Shown in pieces: positions 11,747-23,619 of a stretch of 64,000 bases of DNA. The stretch is from the NCBI GenBank assembly GCA_039720395.1, contig CM077824.1:21848013-21912012 (forward strand), given 5' to 3'. The DNA comes from Liquidambar formosana (taxonomy: Eukaryota; Streptophyta; Magnoliopsida; Saxifragales; Altingiaceae). The translations under genes and the position numbers were made by a program. Each line of letters begins with the position of its first letter. Position 1 is the stretch's first letter. The notes under the pieces were generated by a model. It was given only the letters and a program-made list of their open reading frames with translations, was not told the origin of the DNA and ran no database searches.

Positions 11747-12337
11747 GGTGTCTTAGACTCTTTAAATAGGTTTTGTTTTGATAGAGAGAGGCAAGCAAGC
11801 CTCTCCCAATTAGGTTTTCAAAAGCTCATCTTCTCAAAACTTCTCTAAAGCTCTTTAACCTAGGTTTTTTTTTGTCATGCTCTAGAGACCTTCAAACCAC
11901 ACACTATTTCCACATCCTTGAATGTTTGTGAGTCCGTTGTGACAGTGATCGAGCTTGTGAGTTCGTAGAAGAAGGAATCGCTGTGAAGAGGTTGGTTATG
12001 ACCAAAGCCGTAAAGACGGAGATCGATTGTATGCGGTCGTGGGAGTGAAGACTTTTGCTTAAGTCCTTTTGGTCTGTAAGTGTGTTTTGTACTCATTGAG
12101 TTCATAGTAGATTTGCTTCAACTGGACTAGGTCCCGTGGGTTTTCCTATCTAGGGTTTTCCACGTAAAATCTTGTGTGCACTCTTTTTCATGCTTTTATA
12201 CTTGCTATGCGATTGGATTGATAGTGATAATCATATTTTTGAATATTCATAATTAAAATTGGGTAAGGTTTAAAGTAATACCTATTCAACCCCCCTTCTA
12301 GGTATTGTAGGGTTAATATAACCGGAATTTCAAGTTT

Positions 12338-13245
12338 CCAATTCCCTACAAGTAACACTTTTAAGTAGTTCTACCATGACTGAGTCCATAAGTGTTTAGT
12401 AAATCAATCCATTGAGATTTTCAAGTTTCATTTAATGTTATTAGGAGCATTATAATAAGCTTAAAATTACATTATTTTATTTTGAAGATAGAACAAAATG
12501 TTTGAAGAACGGTTTGAAGATAAATAACAAGGAGAACATCAATTTTTGAATAAAATAATAATTATAAATGGGTCTAAAGATAATGAAAATTAGGGAGTGT
12601 TGGCCTTCTCTTGTTTTTTTTTTTATACAAATTTCATCAAACTATGGTGCACAAAGGTGTAAATGAGCAGCTTTTGTAACCATATTTGGTCCCATTTGTA
12701 TAGTAATGGCAACTTTAAATCTTCATATAGTCTTAGTGGCGGTCATTATTAAATTATTTTTGGAGAAAAATGACTAGGTAGGTGAATTAAATTTAAATCA
12801 TACATTTCTATAAGCAATGACAAAAAAAAAAAAAAAAATGTGAATTATTTTTTTTCTCTTTCTAAAACAAAGAGGAGAAATGTTTGTTGAGTTTTATTTA
12901 ATAAAGAGCGAGAAGAACAATTGATAAGATTTGGGAGGGGTAAAAAAAAAAAATTTTACTAGAATAATATAATGTACATTTGATCATAAATTCTTTCTTT
13001 TTAAAATTAAATTTCATTATTACTACTTTAAAGGAAATATAAAAGTTTTAGCCGTCTTTTAAGAATTATTTTTACTTTCCCCTACTATGTTATTGTTTTC
13101 TTCTTTTTATTTAATCCTTAAAAGTTATGCTATATATCTAAAAATATTTTTTTTATAAATTTGCAATGTCAATGATTTCTTATTATTCAATTTAACGGTT
13201 TAAGTTCAAATTTCAAAATTTAAATTTATGAATTATTATAGAGCC
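12338..13245. other. AT-rich intergenic sequence, no gene seen
   Basis: Flank of Sirevirus 1. It contains A and T runs, including A16 near 12822, and no ORF or domain I can support. The presumed 5-bp target-duplication half next to the LTR is AGTTT (12333-12337). Confidence 0.5.
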
Positions 13246-15611
13246 CTGCTATACAAGACGACTCCATTTGACGGAAGTCATCTTGCGACTGATGTGGAGC
13301 ATGAAAACTAACGGACCTCAAATTTTCCACTTTCAAAGCAAAAATCATTTTTGTTTGCCCCACCCCATCGTTCCCAAACCCCATGCTCCTACGAGCCTTC
13401 TTAGGCGGTGGCAAAATGGGGACTGTGATTTTGATTTTTTTTTTTTTTGGGAATTTGTTTCAAATAAAAAAATCAATTTTAGTTAGCAAAAACTCTCTTT
13501 ACAAAAAACTAACTAACTTTAGGAAAAAAAAACTAGCTATCTTTACAAAAATTCTAGCTAACTTTACCCAAAATCTAGCTAACTTTACAAAAATTCTAGC
13601 TAACTTTACTCAAAATCTAGCTAACTTTATAAAAATTTTAGATAACTTCACCCAAAATCTAGCTAACTTTACTAAAAATCTAGTTAACTTCTTGAAATTA
13701 AAAATTTTTAGCAAGTTGATCCAACTAGAAGCAAGAAAAGAAAAAGAATAAGAATAAGAAGAAGAAGGCCAAACTAGTGAGTCAGAGAATTTAGTTTACA
13801 AAAAACCTAGTTAATTTTTTTTTTTTTTTTTTAAAAAAGAAGAAGAAAAAAACCTTGTTAACTTCACCAGAGAACGCACAGATTAATTTGGTTGGTCTAC
13901 TCCACTTCCTTTCTTCAAGCCCTCATCCTAGCCCTTCTTCAAAAACCATGGACCTTTCTCCACCCATCACCGTTAACCATAGTTGAAGCAGATTTTGAAG
14001 GAGCTCGAGCATTTGCAGAAGGATCCTCCAACTTTTTGCAGGTCTTGTAGTTGAAGACATGTTCCATTGGGGCGATGGCACATTGAATGACATCGATGGC
14101 AACAGTAGTGAATGGTGGCAGCGGCATCTGGTGGGTTTTGGAGTACAAAGAGAGAATAAAGGGAGATAGAGAAATAGAAAAGCAGGAGATAGGGAGAGAA
14201 AATAAAGGGAGGTAGATACAGAGAGATAATAAAGTTCTCGAAATGGGTGAATGAAGGTAGAAAAGAGGGGATTTTGTCAAAAAAAAAAAAAAAAAAAAAC
14301 CAAGTAACTGACAAATCACGTGTGAGTGAAGTGTGATGGTTGAGTGAAGGTAGAAGAAAAACTGGGAGTTTTTTCAAAAAGTAACTGACAAATTACATGG
14401 TGGTGAGTGAAGTGGGATGGGTGAATGAAGTGGCTTCCATTTAAAGTTTGACATTCGGTTAACTTTCGGCTCACGGCGCTTTGGCCTAACAATCATTACG
14501 CATTATTATATTATCACATCATATGAAATTAGGGAAATACTTTATATGCTGAGCGTCTTCGAGCGACCTCGTTAGTCGAAGTGGTGTAATTCCACAAATG
14601 CCCTTCTATTTGAAACATTTAAAAAATGCATTAGAAAAGCTATGTACAAGCTGCAAGCTAGCCATCAGATTACTTTGCAGAAATGCCTCGTGAGGTGAGA
14701 AGCGTATCAAAGACGTTTTGTTTTTTCCTTCCCTTTCACTGTTTAGCTATCATATCACCAAAGTCTTTCTCTTTCTCTCTCTTCTTTTCTCTTCTCCATA
14801 GGAACGCCCAAAGCTGTCGAAACCATCACATAGTTGTTGAGATCGGCGGTGGAGAGATTTTTGGTGTTAATTGGTGATACTCACCATTAATTTCACGGGT
14901 TGGGTTAGGGCCTGAGATGCTCATCGTCGATTCTCATCCAATTGAAAGGTGGAGATGGCCTGGGTTAGTGCTAGATCTAGTGTATAGCACTGGAGGCAGC
15001 TTGTTGTGACGAAGGTGTGGTCCTCTCTTCTTCTACCAGCGATCTCCAAGCCATGCTGTTCTTTTTCCTTTTTTTTTACCCTTTTTCTGGTGATCAGAGA
15101 CTCCATGGCTACGGATTGAGGCTGTGATGATAAAGCTTGTAAGGTAACTAGATTTTGTAAACTTAACTAGGTTTTTGTTTAACTTAGCTAGATTTTTGGT
15201 AAACTTAGCTAAATTTTTTAGAAACTTAGCTAGATTTTTTTGTAAACTTAGCTAAATTTTTCTAGTTAAAATCCCAAAAAGTAAGTTTCTCTAATCTCTA
15301 TTGGCTTCTTCTTATTCTTCATGTTTTTTTTTTTTTTTTTGGGTTGGATCAAACTAGCTTTTTTCATAAAAATATGTGGCTGTCTCCTACTTTGTAGAGA
15401 AAGATGCGGAGGGAGAAGGCCTGTGAGTTTGTTTGGGGTTGGGTGTAGAAAGATAAAGGGTGGAGTTATAGAAAGATGAAGTGGAAGACGACTGGGTAGT
15501 TTCGTCAAATCATTGCTTTGAATTTTGTTAGTTTTGACGGAAACTATTTGAAAAAACAATCCACATCAGTCGTTCAACGATTTCGTTGGAAGGAATGGTC
15601 TTGTGTAGCAG
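13246..15611. mobile_element. Candidate inverted-repeat DNA transposon or MITE-like element with repeat arms
   Basis: The left end CTGCTATACAAGAC is matched in inverted orientation at the right end (15598-15611). Similarity continues inward through CGACTGATGTGGA near 13286 and its complement near 15565. Inside the left arm is a tandem array of about 20-bp units around CTAGCTAACTTTAC (13500-13690). Inside the right arm the complementary array lies at 15140-15265. The centre (13880-15130) holds a minus-strand open stretch at 14319-13939 with no recognised domain, and a partial duplication around AAGTAACTGACAAAT. No clear target duplication was seen. It may be a non-autonomous element that has captured host sequence. 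Confidence 0.5.
13500..13690 (+). repeat. Tandem 20-mer array, CTAGCTAACTTTAC
   Basis: About eight to ten degenerate units alternate AAAATTCTAGCTAACTTTAC and CCAAAATCTAGCTAACTT. The complementary version is at 15140-15265 with spacing near 24-30 bp. The arrays form part of the arms of the inverted-repeat element described above. Confidence 0.75.
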
Positions 15612-16003
15612 TAATCATGAAATTATAATGATATTTTGCATTTATTTATGGAGGAAAAAACAAATTAGTTTCCCTATTTGAATAATATATTTGGATAAAA
15701 ACGGAAAGAAGAGAGCAGAGAGCTCTGTACTGTACTTCGACCATCTAAAATTCCGTATTCGCTGCTTGTAGATCTTTGTAGGGTTTGTGGCGGTGGCGGC
15801 ACGAGGCAGTGGTTGAGAGGTTGAGGAAGGTTTATAGCCAAATAAATTGTGGTGGTGACGGTATTTTTGCTGATGGTTGCCGGATTTTTATGGTACAAAA
15901 GCAGTGCTCCGTCATAGTCTTTTCTTTACATCCAATCTATTGGAAACCCTAACAATTTTTATCTCTCTAACTTTTGTAATCCTTTTCAGAGATAAGAGTC
16001 TCC

Positions 16004-17231
16004 ATGGGTAGAGGAAGGAGAATACGAAGAACAGCACAAGTTCCAATAAGCAGCAAAGAAGTATCAGAGGAAAACCAAGAAACAGAATGGGAAATACCAT
16101 CAAGTCAGTACATTCTGAACCTCCCATTTCACCTCATCATGGACATACTCTCAAGACTCCCCATGAAAACGCTCCTCAGTTGCAGGTGCGTCTCCAAAAC
16201 CTGCCAAAACCTACTTTCGGACCCTCAATTTGCCCAGCTGCACCTTGAGAGATCACCCCTTAGCCTCTTGCTTAAAACCGAATACGCCATACGTGAATCG
16301 AGAATGCTCCACTTGTGTGACCTTGAAGGCGCCAATACTGGTAATCGTGATGCCAAATTGAAGCTCACCACGAGAGGTAACCTCCCTGATGTCAAGTTTC
16401 GTCTAGTGAATTCGATTAATGGGTTGCTTTGCTTATGTGAACTCCAGCCCATGGACCCTATTTATTTTGTATGTAATCCAATTTTAGGTGAGTACATTGC
16501 CCTTCCGAATGCGGGAAGAGTTGTGAAGTGTGCACATGGTGCTGGGCTTGGTTTCAGTCATGAGACTAATCAACACAAGGTGATACGGGTTTCAGTCGTG
16601 AAAGGTTTGGATTTGTACGAAGCTGAAATTTACACCCTTGGTGAAGGGACATGGAGAAACATAGGAAATGTGTCATACTCCATCGGTGATTTTTTTGCCA
16701 TTTAACACTTTTTTGAATGGCGCGCTTCACTGGGTTGTTAAAGGCTGTAAAAGTCCTGATTATATACATTCTTTTCACTTTGGGAGTGAGGTATTTCGAG
16801 CAATTCCGGCACCTGCTCCATTGGGTCCAAGGCAGAAGGAGTTCGTGAATTTTATGCACCTTGGAGAATTGGGAGGTTGTCTTTATGTGTGCGATTGTAC
16901 TCCTTCTGATCATGTAGACTTATGGATAATGAAGAATTATGGAGTCAAGGAGTCTTGGACTAAAGACTTTGTCATTGAGAACTTAATTTTAGAAACGTCG
17001 CATTTGGACCATTATGAACCAATTATAACTCTGAGAAGTGGGGAAATTTTGATGTTATTTAACGACAATTCTCTCGTTCTCTATAGTTCTATGACTAAAC
17101 AATTCCGCTTTCTTAATATCTTCGGGGTCAGATCTGCCTTTCATGCAATAGCTCTCGTTCCCAGCTTCATTTCACTTAAGCAAGTTGCAAAGGGAGAAAA
17201 TTTGAAGGTACTAAATTTGAAATCCAAGTGA
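16004..17231 (+). pseudogene. F-box protein with F-box-associated domain, one-base frameshift
   Basis: ATG at 16004. Residues ~38-85 are an F-box (LNLPFHLIMDILSRLP, then CVSKTC), the part that binds SKP1 in SCF ubiquitin ligases. Then comes an F-box-associated domain with VCNPILGEYIALP and LGFSHETNQHKVIRV, which in this plant family holds the substrate. The frame stops at 16703-16705, but a second frame from 16668 continues the domain (NTFLNGALHWV) to 17229-17231. The switch falls in a run of seven T at 16690-16696, so one extra T explains it. Total length, about 400 residues, is usual for the family. No intron is needed. It is either a recent pseudogene or a homopolymer sequencing error. Flanks are transposon remnants. 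Confidence 0.85.
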
Positions 17232-17369
17232 AAATATGTTCTTCTGGGTTTTTCTTTTTTGCTAATAACAATTGTTTTATATTTGGTTGGTTAAGAATGT
17301 GCCACGTGACTAGTGCAATTTATATAATGCTAGTAAAACACATTGGTTTTTGAGCCGTTTTACCTGTCA

Positions 17370-18530
17370 GATCATATATTAGGACCTAGGGTCCAGTGTT
17401 GGCTACAGATTATTCCGTAGCCAAATACCAAGGGTTGTATTTGAGTCACTAGTATGTCCATGTCTAGTGTTTTATTGAAGTTGAAGACTTGAAGATTGCA
17501 TATGGCTAGATCAAACCAAGTCTCACTTAGGCATGCTAAGTGACCTAGAGGCCTTGATGAACCATAGGTGGTTAGTGTTTCATTTATGGCCTTTAGTGTG
17601 TTGTAGGGCCATTTGTGTTTTTATAGATCGGACTTTGTTTTCATTTCCGAAAGTCTTAGGTCCCGTTTGATTGCATGGCCTTGGGTCGTTTGAACGTCAT
17701 GTAACTTGAAACTTTGGTCTGTTCTTGGGAGACTCGATGTTTGAATGCTCTAGATGTTCAAGCATTTAGTAGAGGACATTCAAACGTCTTAGTGGCTGAC
17801 AAGCTCAATTTTTCTCAGCCACCATGACGTTCGAACACCCAATAGAAGCCGTTCGAATGACATGAGACCTAATGCTATCCGACTTTGAGTCTTTGAATCT
17901 CTCTCTTGCTTTTGTAACCCTACTCTCACCCTAAAACCCTAGATATAAATACTCCTTGTCTTTCTTGAGTGTGGAAGAGTGGCAAGCTTGAGAGACTAGT
18001 GAGAGAGAATCTTCACCATTGTTGTGTACTTGCCATCTATAGTGTGCTTCATCATTTTTGAACCTCGATACATTATCTATAGAGTTTTCCCATATGCCTT
18101 GCTCACCTAGCTTAGTGTGAGATCTTGGTTTGTTCCCCGTCAACACTATTCAAGAAGGTTGTCTAAGAAGGCATCTTGGAAGCTGCATGGCATTTGCGGG
18201 CTAAACTTGTAGATTGAGTTTCGCTTACAAGTTCGAGGTTGAAGAGTATGGAGTTAAGTGCCCAGAATAGATCCATGTATTTCTTACCTTGTCTTGTAAG
18301 TCTTTCTTGATATAGTGGATTGTTGGATGTAAGGCTGTGGTTTTTACTCAATTTAGGGGTTTTCCACATAAGTCTTGTGTTCTTCATTTACTTGCTCATT
18401 ATATTTTTTTTCTTGTGTTGGATGCATATGGAAGAAGAATGATTGAATTTTTGTTATGATTGTTGCACTTGGAGTTTGTCAAGAGGGGGATGTTATATTG
18501 GGATTGTTTTTCTTGCAGGTGCACCTAATT
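17370..18530 (+). mobile_element. Decayed Sirevirus-type LTR
   Basis: Near 17397 the phrase GTTGGCTACAGATTATTCCGT aligns with TTGTCATATTCCGTGCC of the element 2 LTR start. GGGTTTTCCACATAAGTCTTGTG near 18355 aligns with the GGTTTTCCACGTAAAATCTTGTG part of the other LTRs. A TATA-like ATATAAATACTCC is at 17941, and TTCGAA-centred motifs lie upstream at 17690-17860. Exact ends and target duplications were not found. No internal domain is attached, so it is a solo or truncated LTR of a divergent family. Confidence 0.55.
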
Positions 18531-18839
18531 AACATGGCTTAATATTGGTTTAATAGAATTAGGTTCTCCTTGACCTTGCCCATAAGATCATATTCTAAAT
18601 TGGGTTTGAGTGGAATCCTAATCAAACATCATTTAACAAATAAAAAAAGTATCAGTGCATTTAATTTCTTTGAGTATATCTCATGTGGTGTTGTTTTACC
18701 TATTAATGTATGTGAATCTAGAAATGTTCTGATAAAAAAAAACTGATAAAATGTATAGTAGCATCGCTCTATAAACTAACCTTCGACGAACCAAAACAAT
18801 ATGAAAATGAAGTAACCTTACATATAGAGCTAACCTTTG

Positions 18840-18925
18840 GCCAATGGCCTTGTGGCCTAGTGGCACTTCTTTCTTCTATGTGGGGAGAGGTTCTAGGTTC
18901 AATTTGCATGCAATAAAATTAGGTT
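18840..18925 (+). mobile_element. tRNA-derived SINE-like fragment
   Basis: TGGCCTAGTGGCACTTC resembles the RNA polymerase III A box. About 40 bases later GGTTCTAGGTTCAATTTGC resembles a B box. This spacing is that of tRNA-related SINE heads. No poly(A) tail or target duplication was found, so it is a decayed copy. Confidence 0.4.
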
Positions 18926-18929
18926 TAGT

Positions 18930-19960
18930 TGTCCTATCTCTTACTTATTTTAGTATTACTTTAAATGCATTTTGAAGTCATAATCATTTCATATAACCAC
19001 CTTCTTTGGGTAATTGGTACGAAGAACATTTTCAACCAAAAAAGATTACTTTGTTTGATAATTTTGCTTAGATGACTTAGTGCGATGATGAAACAAAAAA
19101 GGGATTTACTTTAACCCAATCTAGCACTGACATAGTGCTTTTGAACCGTAGACAAGATAAATAGATGGAAATTATCAATGAGGTTCAATCTGATTCTCTT
19201 TCAATACGTACTGGAGGATTAGTAAAACATCTCTGAGAAAGAACAACTCAAATTAGTGAAAGGTGAAAAATGAGGAACTAATATTCATTATTTGATGTCT
19301 GGCTCTGCACAGATGGGGCAGGGAGTGTAGGGTTGTTCTTAGGTAAGATGGCTATTTTTGTACACCATGGGGGCTGTGGTTCAAACTTCGAGCCACATAA
19401 CCAGTCCCTATGCCTCACCAAGGAATGGGCACTTTTCCAGCCTTCCAAGAGGGAGTTGAACCTTTTTTGATCATAAATATGTGCGAATGAAGTTAATCAT
19501 GCATGGTTGATTCATGATGCATGTCGTTTGTTTTTGAAATGTATAAGATACTTGTTGCGTGTTAGAAAGCTTGGAGGTGGAAGCTAGTTGCAACATTTGG
19601 TTGCTAATTAAAAATCTGTGATTTTTGTGTTGGTTGAAACATATAGTGGTAGTGTGCTCACGAGTAGAAGGGAAAGCACCTTTTTCATTGCAAATGTATT
19701 TAACATGTGCCCCTGTTGTGAGACTAATATGGTAATATGATGAATATAAGATGACAGAATACCTTAAGTCTGCTTTTATGTTGGACTGTTTTTATTTCTT
19801 CTTTAGAATCTGTACTTGGAGGTGTCATTTGGAGGTATGTGGAAGTCTGTTTTTCTGTTTCAAATTCTGATGTAGAGATGTGGCAGATCCTCTTGCAGAG
19901 ATAAAGGTCTTTAAAAGCGATGTAAGGCAGCTTGTGAAGGATTGGGTCTTGTAGGGAGTT
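18930..19960. other. Intergenic sequence, no gene seen
   Basis: No supported ORF. A second B-box-like motif with flanking SINE-like text (GTGGTTCAAACTTCGAGCC) lies near 19376-19394, too weak to call alone. Confidence 0.4.
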
Positions 19961-20810
19961 GTATTGTTAATGGATTATGCAGTCTTGTTGTGCTTTGAGG
20001 GGCAATTGTCATGTGGAGGTGTTGTTTTTTATCGCTGAATGTGGTAGGAGGATTCTGCTTTGGTGCTGTCTCTTTACTTTTCTGTGTTTGTGGCGTGTTG
20101 CGGAGCTTTGGGTGTTTTCTGGGTGGATGTACTATACTGGTTTTCTTCTTTGCACATTAGGTGTTGGCTGGTAGGTCTATGAGATGAATAGATGATTAGT
20201 TTGGGGAACATTTGCTGTGGATTAAACATTTAGACAGAGGCTCAGAATCCTTTTTAGCTGCTGTTACAGCAGGAACTGCAATTTTGTTTTCGCATGGTTG
20301 CTGATGGGCAGTTAACTTTTTTCTGATGGCTTTAGTTTGCTGTCCTAACATCTGGGTTTTGAACTTCTATTCTATTGGGTTTATTTATTTATTTATTTAT
20401 TTTTGGGGGGGGGGGGGGGGGTTAATGTTATTGCTTTAGAGGTAATTGATCAGGGGTTTTTTCTTTTGATCTCTCTGTTGCTGCACAAGTGATGGATGAA
20501 GATCTCTCTGCTGAGTTGGGCTATGCTCCTGTGATGTATGAAGGTTTAGTCATAGTGTTCTGAGTAGTTTGTGGGCGTGGCTGTTAGTTTGCGCATGGGA
20601 GTGTTGTGCTTTGTGATAGGATGCTATGTTTCTATTGGTGTTTCTTTATTGTTGTTGGGGGCCAGTGCTCTGCTTCATGTTCTGTTAGTTTTGGGGTCTT
20701 TTATCTTTTGGAGTTCTAGTCATTTTCTTGGGTGTGTTGTATATAGTGTTCTAGTTTAATAATAATAATTTTTTTTTTTACTGATCAAAAAAATAAAAAA
20801 TAAAAGATAA
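19960..20810 (+). mobile_element. LINE 3'-end remnant with A-rich tail
   Basis: The T/G-rich text running into TATATAGTGTTCTAGTTTAATAATAATAATTTTTTTTTTACTGATC and then an A-rich tail (20785-20815) is the usual look of a 5'-truncated plant L1 3' region. No reverse transcriptase motif remains. A (TTTA)n run followed by 18 G at about 20404-20421 interrupts it. Confidence 0.4.
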
Positions 20811-22158
20811 AAAAAATCTGTACTTATTTATTTAAGGCTTATGGTCCATTGTTTAAAGCTGGGTTAATTAATTGTGTCTTGATTTCATTGCTTCATGTTC
20901 ATTCTCTCATTCATATTCATGTATATTTTATGCGTGAATTTAAGACTTTGTGGTCCTCAGTCTCAAAGTATAACCCATTTGGCTATAAAATTTGAACTTG
21001 CATGATTATATTTTTGGTAGGGAATTTTGTTGGCATATTTTGAGATGTATATATTATTGACATATGAAGGCTTTATTTTTACCTTTTAAAGTTTTTCTGT
21101 ACGCATTTAGAATTCTTTTAGTGTAGTAATCAGCCCAAGGACGGGTTCTCAGGTACTGACCCATCTTATGGTTGATCCTCAAGCATAAGTGGGTTTTGAA
21201 GTACCATAACTGAAATTAGGACCCATCTTATGATTGGACCATAAGATGGGTTCTAATTAGGCCTTTTCAATGCCAAATATTTGTCATTTTAGAAGATTTC
21301 TAACAAGCTAATTGAAAATTTTGTTTGGTGTCTTGTTGGAGAAAATTTTTTAACATGTAAGATAACATAGTTAATCTAATGGTCCAAAATCTTCTCGTCA
21401 TATTTTAATTGTATTTATTTATTTAATGAAGAAATTACTTTTTAGTTTTTAAATTTTAAATTTTAAATTTTTACACTTCGCAGTCTTCATCCTTGTAATG
21501 TTTGAGAACCTGGTTTCAAAATTTTCTATTTTCTTATCAATTGAAATGTAGATTTCTTTCCACCTTGTTCTTCATTGTTGCTACATTTCTATACTTTGGG
21601 ATGTAACTATAAATTTGCAACACTGGCCAGCATAGCACTGTCTTATTTCTTTTCCATACAAATTTTCTAGGGAATATTGAGTAGGAAAAATTGATAATTA
21701 TGTATCCATCTTCTCAGTTCTAGCTTAAGAAATTATCCAGAACAATTTGGAATGTGAAAGTCATTCCTAACCAAAAAATTATTCATTTAGAATTGCTGCA
21801 CGAAACACAACCAACTTGAATGACTTTTAATGAACAGATAATTTAAAACACAGCTTTTATATCCTCTTTACCATGAATGTGTGGAAACCATGCTGCATAA
21901 TTTTCTTAAACTACAAGATGTTCTACTGATCTAGTCTTTGGATATTAATTGATTATCACGTCCAAGTTTATCAGTAAAACCATATGATTCAAAAGAACAG
22001 ATCAGAGAATTCTAGCATTTTATTGCAATTCTTGTGCTGTTGGTGTGTAAAAAATAGGATTTGCCTAGTCTTCCAATTTTGACCACATAAATGTCAAGAA
22101 GATGTAAATTGTCACTGTTTGACTATCAAAACTCCTAACATTACAACTGTTGATGTAG
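20811..22158. other. Intergenic or intronic sequence, no gene seen
   Basis: AT-rich with no ORF. A short near-palindromic pair, CCCATCTTATG(G/A)TTG around 21160 and its complement ACCATAAGATGGG near 21238, could form a hairpin. If the exon at 22159 is real, this is at least partly intron. Confidence 0.4.
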
Positions 22159-22201
22159 GTTTGCCAATGTTGAACCTCAGGAAGAGGTTGCTGAAGCTCC
22201 T

Positions 22202-22202
22202 T

Positions 22203-22245
<43 letters not shown>

Positions 22246-23552
22246 GTTTTCAACCAAGGGCATATCCGAGATTTTGATGATAACAAAAGATCGATGTAAG
22301 TTCTAATGGTTTAAATGTCAAGAACATGATCAAAGCTAGGTAATCAAGATCAAATTGTTTCAAACATAAGCTCAAGGATCAAATGACTCAAGCACATACA
22401 CTCAATAGCTCAACCAAGTCATGGAACTCAAGGCTCGTGTCCAAGGCATCAAGGAAACTCAAGCATGATGCAACAAGAGCGTAAAAAGCTAGAAATGGAC
22501 CTACAAGCACCTCAAGCCATGCAATCATCGTCAATGAGACTCATTTAGGCTATAAGTGAGGTTTTAGGTTCCAAAATGTAAATAATTGCTCATGACTTTG
22601 CTCTATTGACCTAGAAGGACTTTAGGACCCTCAATTAAACCATATTTATCATTTATAAGAGGCCTAAGTTGATAGAAATTGATTCTAGTGTTGAAATCAC
22701 ATGAAAACAAGGCTAAACCTTGAGAATCCAAGGTTTAGTCGACTACATCCATGATGTAGTCGACTAAATCAAGTGAAAATGGCCTATTTTGACTACTGAT
22801 ATTTGTAGTCGACTAAATGAAGAGATTTAGTCGACTAAATCATGCAGATATGCCATATTTTCACTACTGATATTTCTAGTCGACTACATGAGGACTTTTA
22901 GTCGACTAAATGGCTCGAATGAACTGTAACGGCTAGTTTTTTGAAAGCCAAATGGAGCATTAATTGCCACCAAACGGCTTTTTCCCGGCATTTAATGCTT
23001 GCAACGGCCATTTTAGGCCATATGGGTATAAATACAAGCTTTCAAACTCATTTATGAGTATCCATACAAGAGAAATCAATTCCATCCTTTGAAAAAGAGC
23101 TTTCAAGCCCTAATTCTTAAAGAGCATTCAATTGAGCAAATTATTAGAAGTTTGTTGAGCTTTCAAGAGTTGTATTTACTGCTAGAGTGATTGTTTACAA
23201 CAAACCAACTTCAAATTCAAGTGTTGTAAGGGTTGTGTGAACCCTAGTGAGACAAGAGAGATTTGTCTTGAAGAGAGCATCTCTTTGTAAAAGGTTTGAA
23301 CTCCACCCTTGAAGGAGATTGTCATAGTGGATTGTGGAATCCTCAAGCGGCGTTCTTGAGGCGAGGACGTAGGCGGGAAGGCCGAACCTCGTTAATATCT
23401 TATGTTTGCATTCTCTAAACTCTCTCTTATTATTGTTTATTGTTACATTTTCTATTGGTTGCAATAATCTGATTTTTAGTTTGCCATAATTATTTTTAAT
23501 TGGCTATAAACCCTATTCACCCCCCCTCTAGGGTTTTACACTTGGGATAACA
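22202..23552 (+). mobile_element. Solo LTR (family C), 5' end replaced by T40
   Basis: Ends TTTTACACTTGGGATAACA at 23552, identical to the inverted copy at 26493-27812, and most of the intervening ~1.3 kb matches by eye. The start differs. The other copy begins TGTTAGACCTAAAGG, whereas this one has TG, then 40 T (22204-22243), then AGGTTTTCAACC. Flanks CTCCT and GTCAG do not match, so no target duplication is seen. Six TAGTCGACTA-type palindromes lie at 22735-22912. CAACGGC(C/T) repeats and a TATA-like GTATAAATACAAGC near 23025 mark the likely promoter. Confidence 0.85.
22733..22915. repeat. TAGTCGACTA palindrome array in LTR C
   Basis: Six copies of TAGTCGACTA with A/T flanks, in pairs that themselves form larger inverted repeats. 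One pair, TTTAGTCGACTACATC and GATGTAGTCGACTAAA, has 16-base arms around a 3-base loop (about 22736-22770). The matching array in the inverted copy is at 27130-27310. Confidence 0.85.
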
Positions 23553-23619
23553 GTCAGATTCTGATTGCTCTGATGATTCTGATTTCTCGAGTGACTATAG
23601 TGAAGAATTGGAAAATTGA

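Larger units (their letters stand above)
1253..12332 (+). mobile_element. Sirevirus-like Ty1/copia element 1, 5' part cut off, with nested solo LTR
   Basis: In order: end of gag (zinc knuckle near 1290-1350), decayed pol to about 4620, a conserved non-coding stretch, an additional ORF in envelope position (6647-7957), PPT-like runs, and a 3' LTR. The pol order protease, integrase, RT, RNase H is that of Ty1/copia. The extra ORF after pol and the repeated PPT-like motifs before the 3' LTR suggest the Sirevirus group. Non-coding blocks at 4740-5220 match 47390-47890 of element 2, and the LTR lengths agree once the insert is removed (about 1.1 kb), so both belong to one family. The 5' LTR and most of gag are outside the window, beyond the LTR A insertion. 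Confidence 0.85.
8516..12332 (+). mobile_element. 3' LTR of Sirevirus 1, interrupted by solo LTR
   Basis: The LTR starts TGTAAAGTCC directly after the PPT and ends ACCGGAATTTCA at 12332. Both ends match the LTRs of element 2 (TGTAAAGACC ... GGAATTTCA), as does the phrase CAACCCCCCTTCTAGGTATTGTAGG near 12290. Removing the insert at 9044-11746 and one duplicated pentamer leaves about 1109 bp, close to the 1096 and 1089 bp of element 2. Palindromes of the type CTAGGATCGATCCTAG lie at 8788-8965. Confidence 0.85.
22159..23619 (+). pseudogene. Acidic terminal exon split by a solo LTR
   Basis: An acceptor-like GATGTAG at 22152-22158 is followed by an open stretch reading FANVEPQEEVAEA up to the LTR at 22202. 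On the other side of the LTR, 23554-23619 reads SDSDCSDDSDFSSDYSEELE and then stops with TGA. The two acidic, Ser/Asp/Glu-rich pieces look like one C-terminal tail interrupted by the insertion. The rest of the gene and its identity were not found. The junction frame cannot be set because no target duplication is visible. This is inferred from composition, not homology. Confidence 0.4.

Noticed and set aside
18844..18915. tRNA gene
   Set aside because: A- and B-box-like text is present but no cloverleaf can be drawn by eye; a SINE relic fits better.
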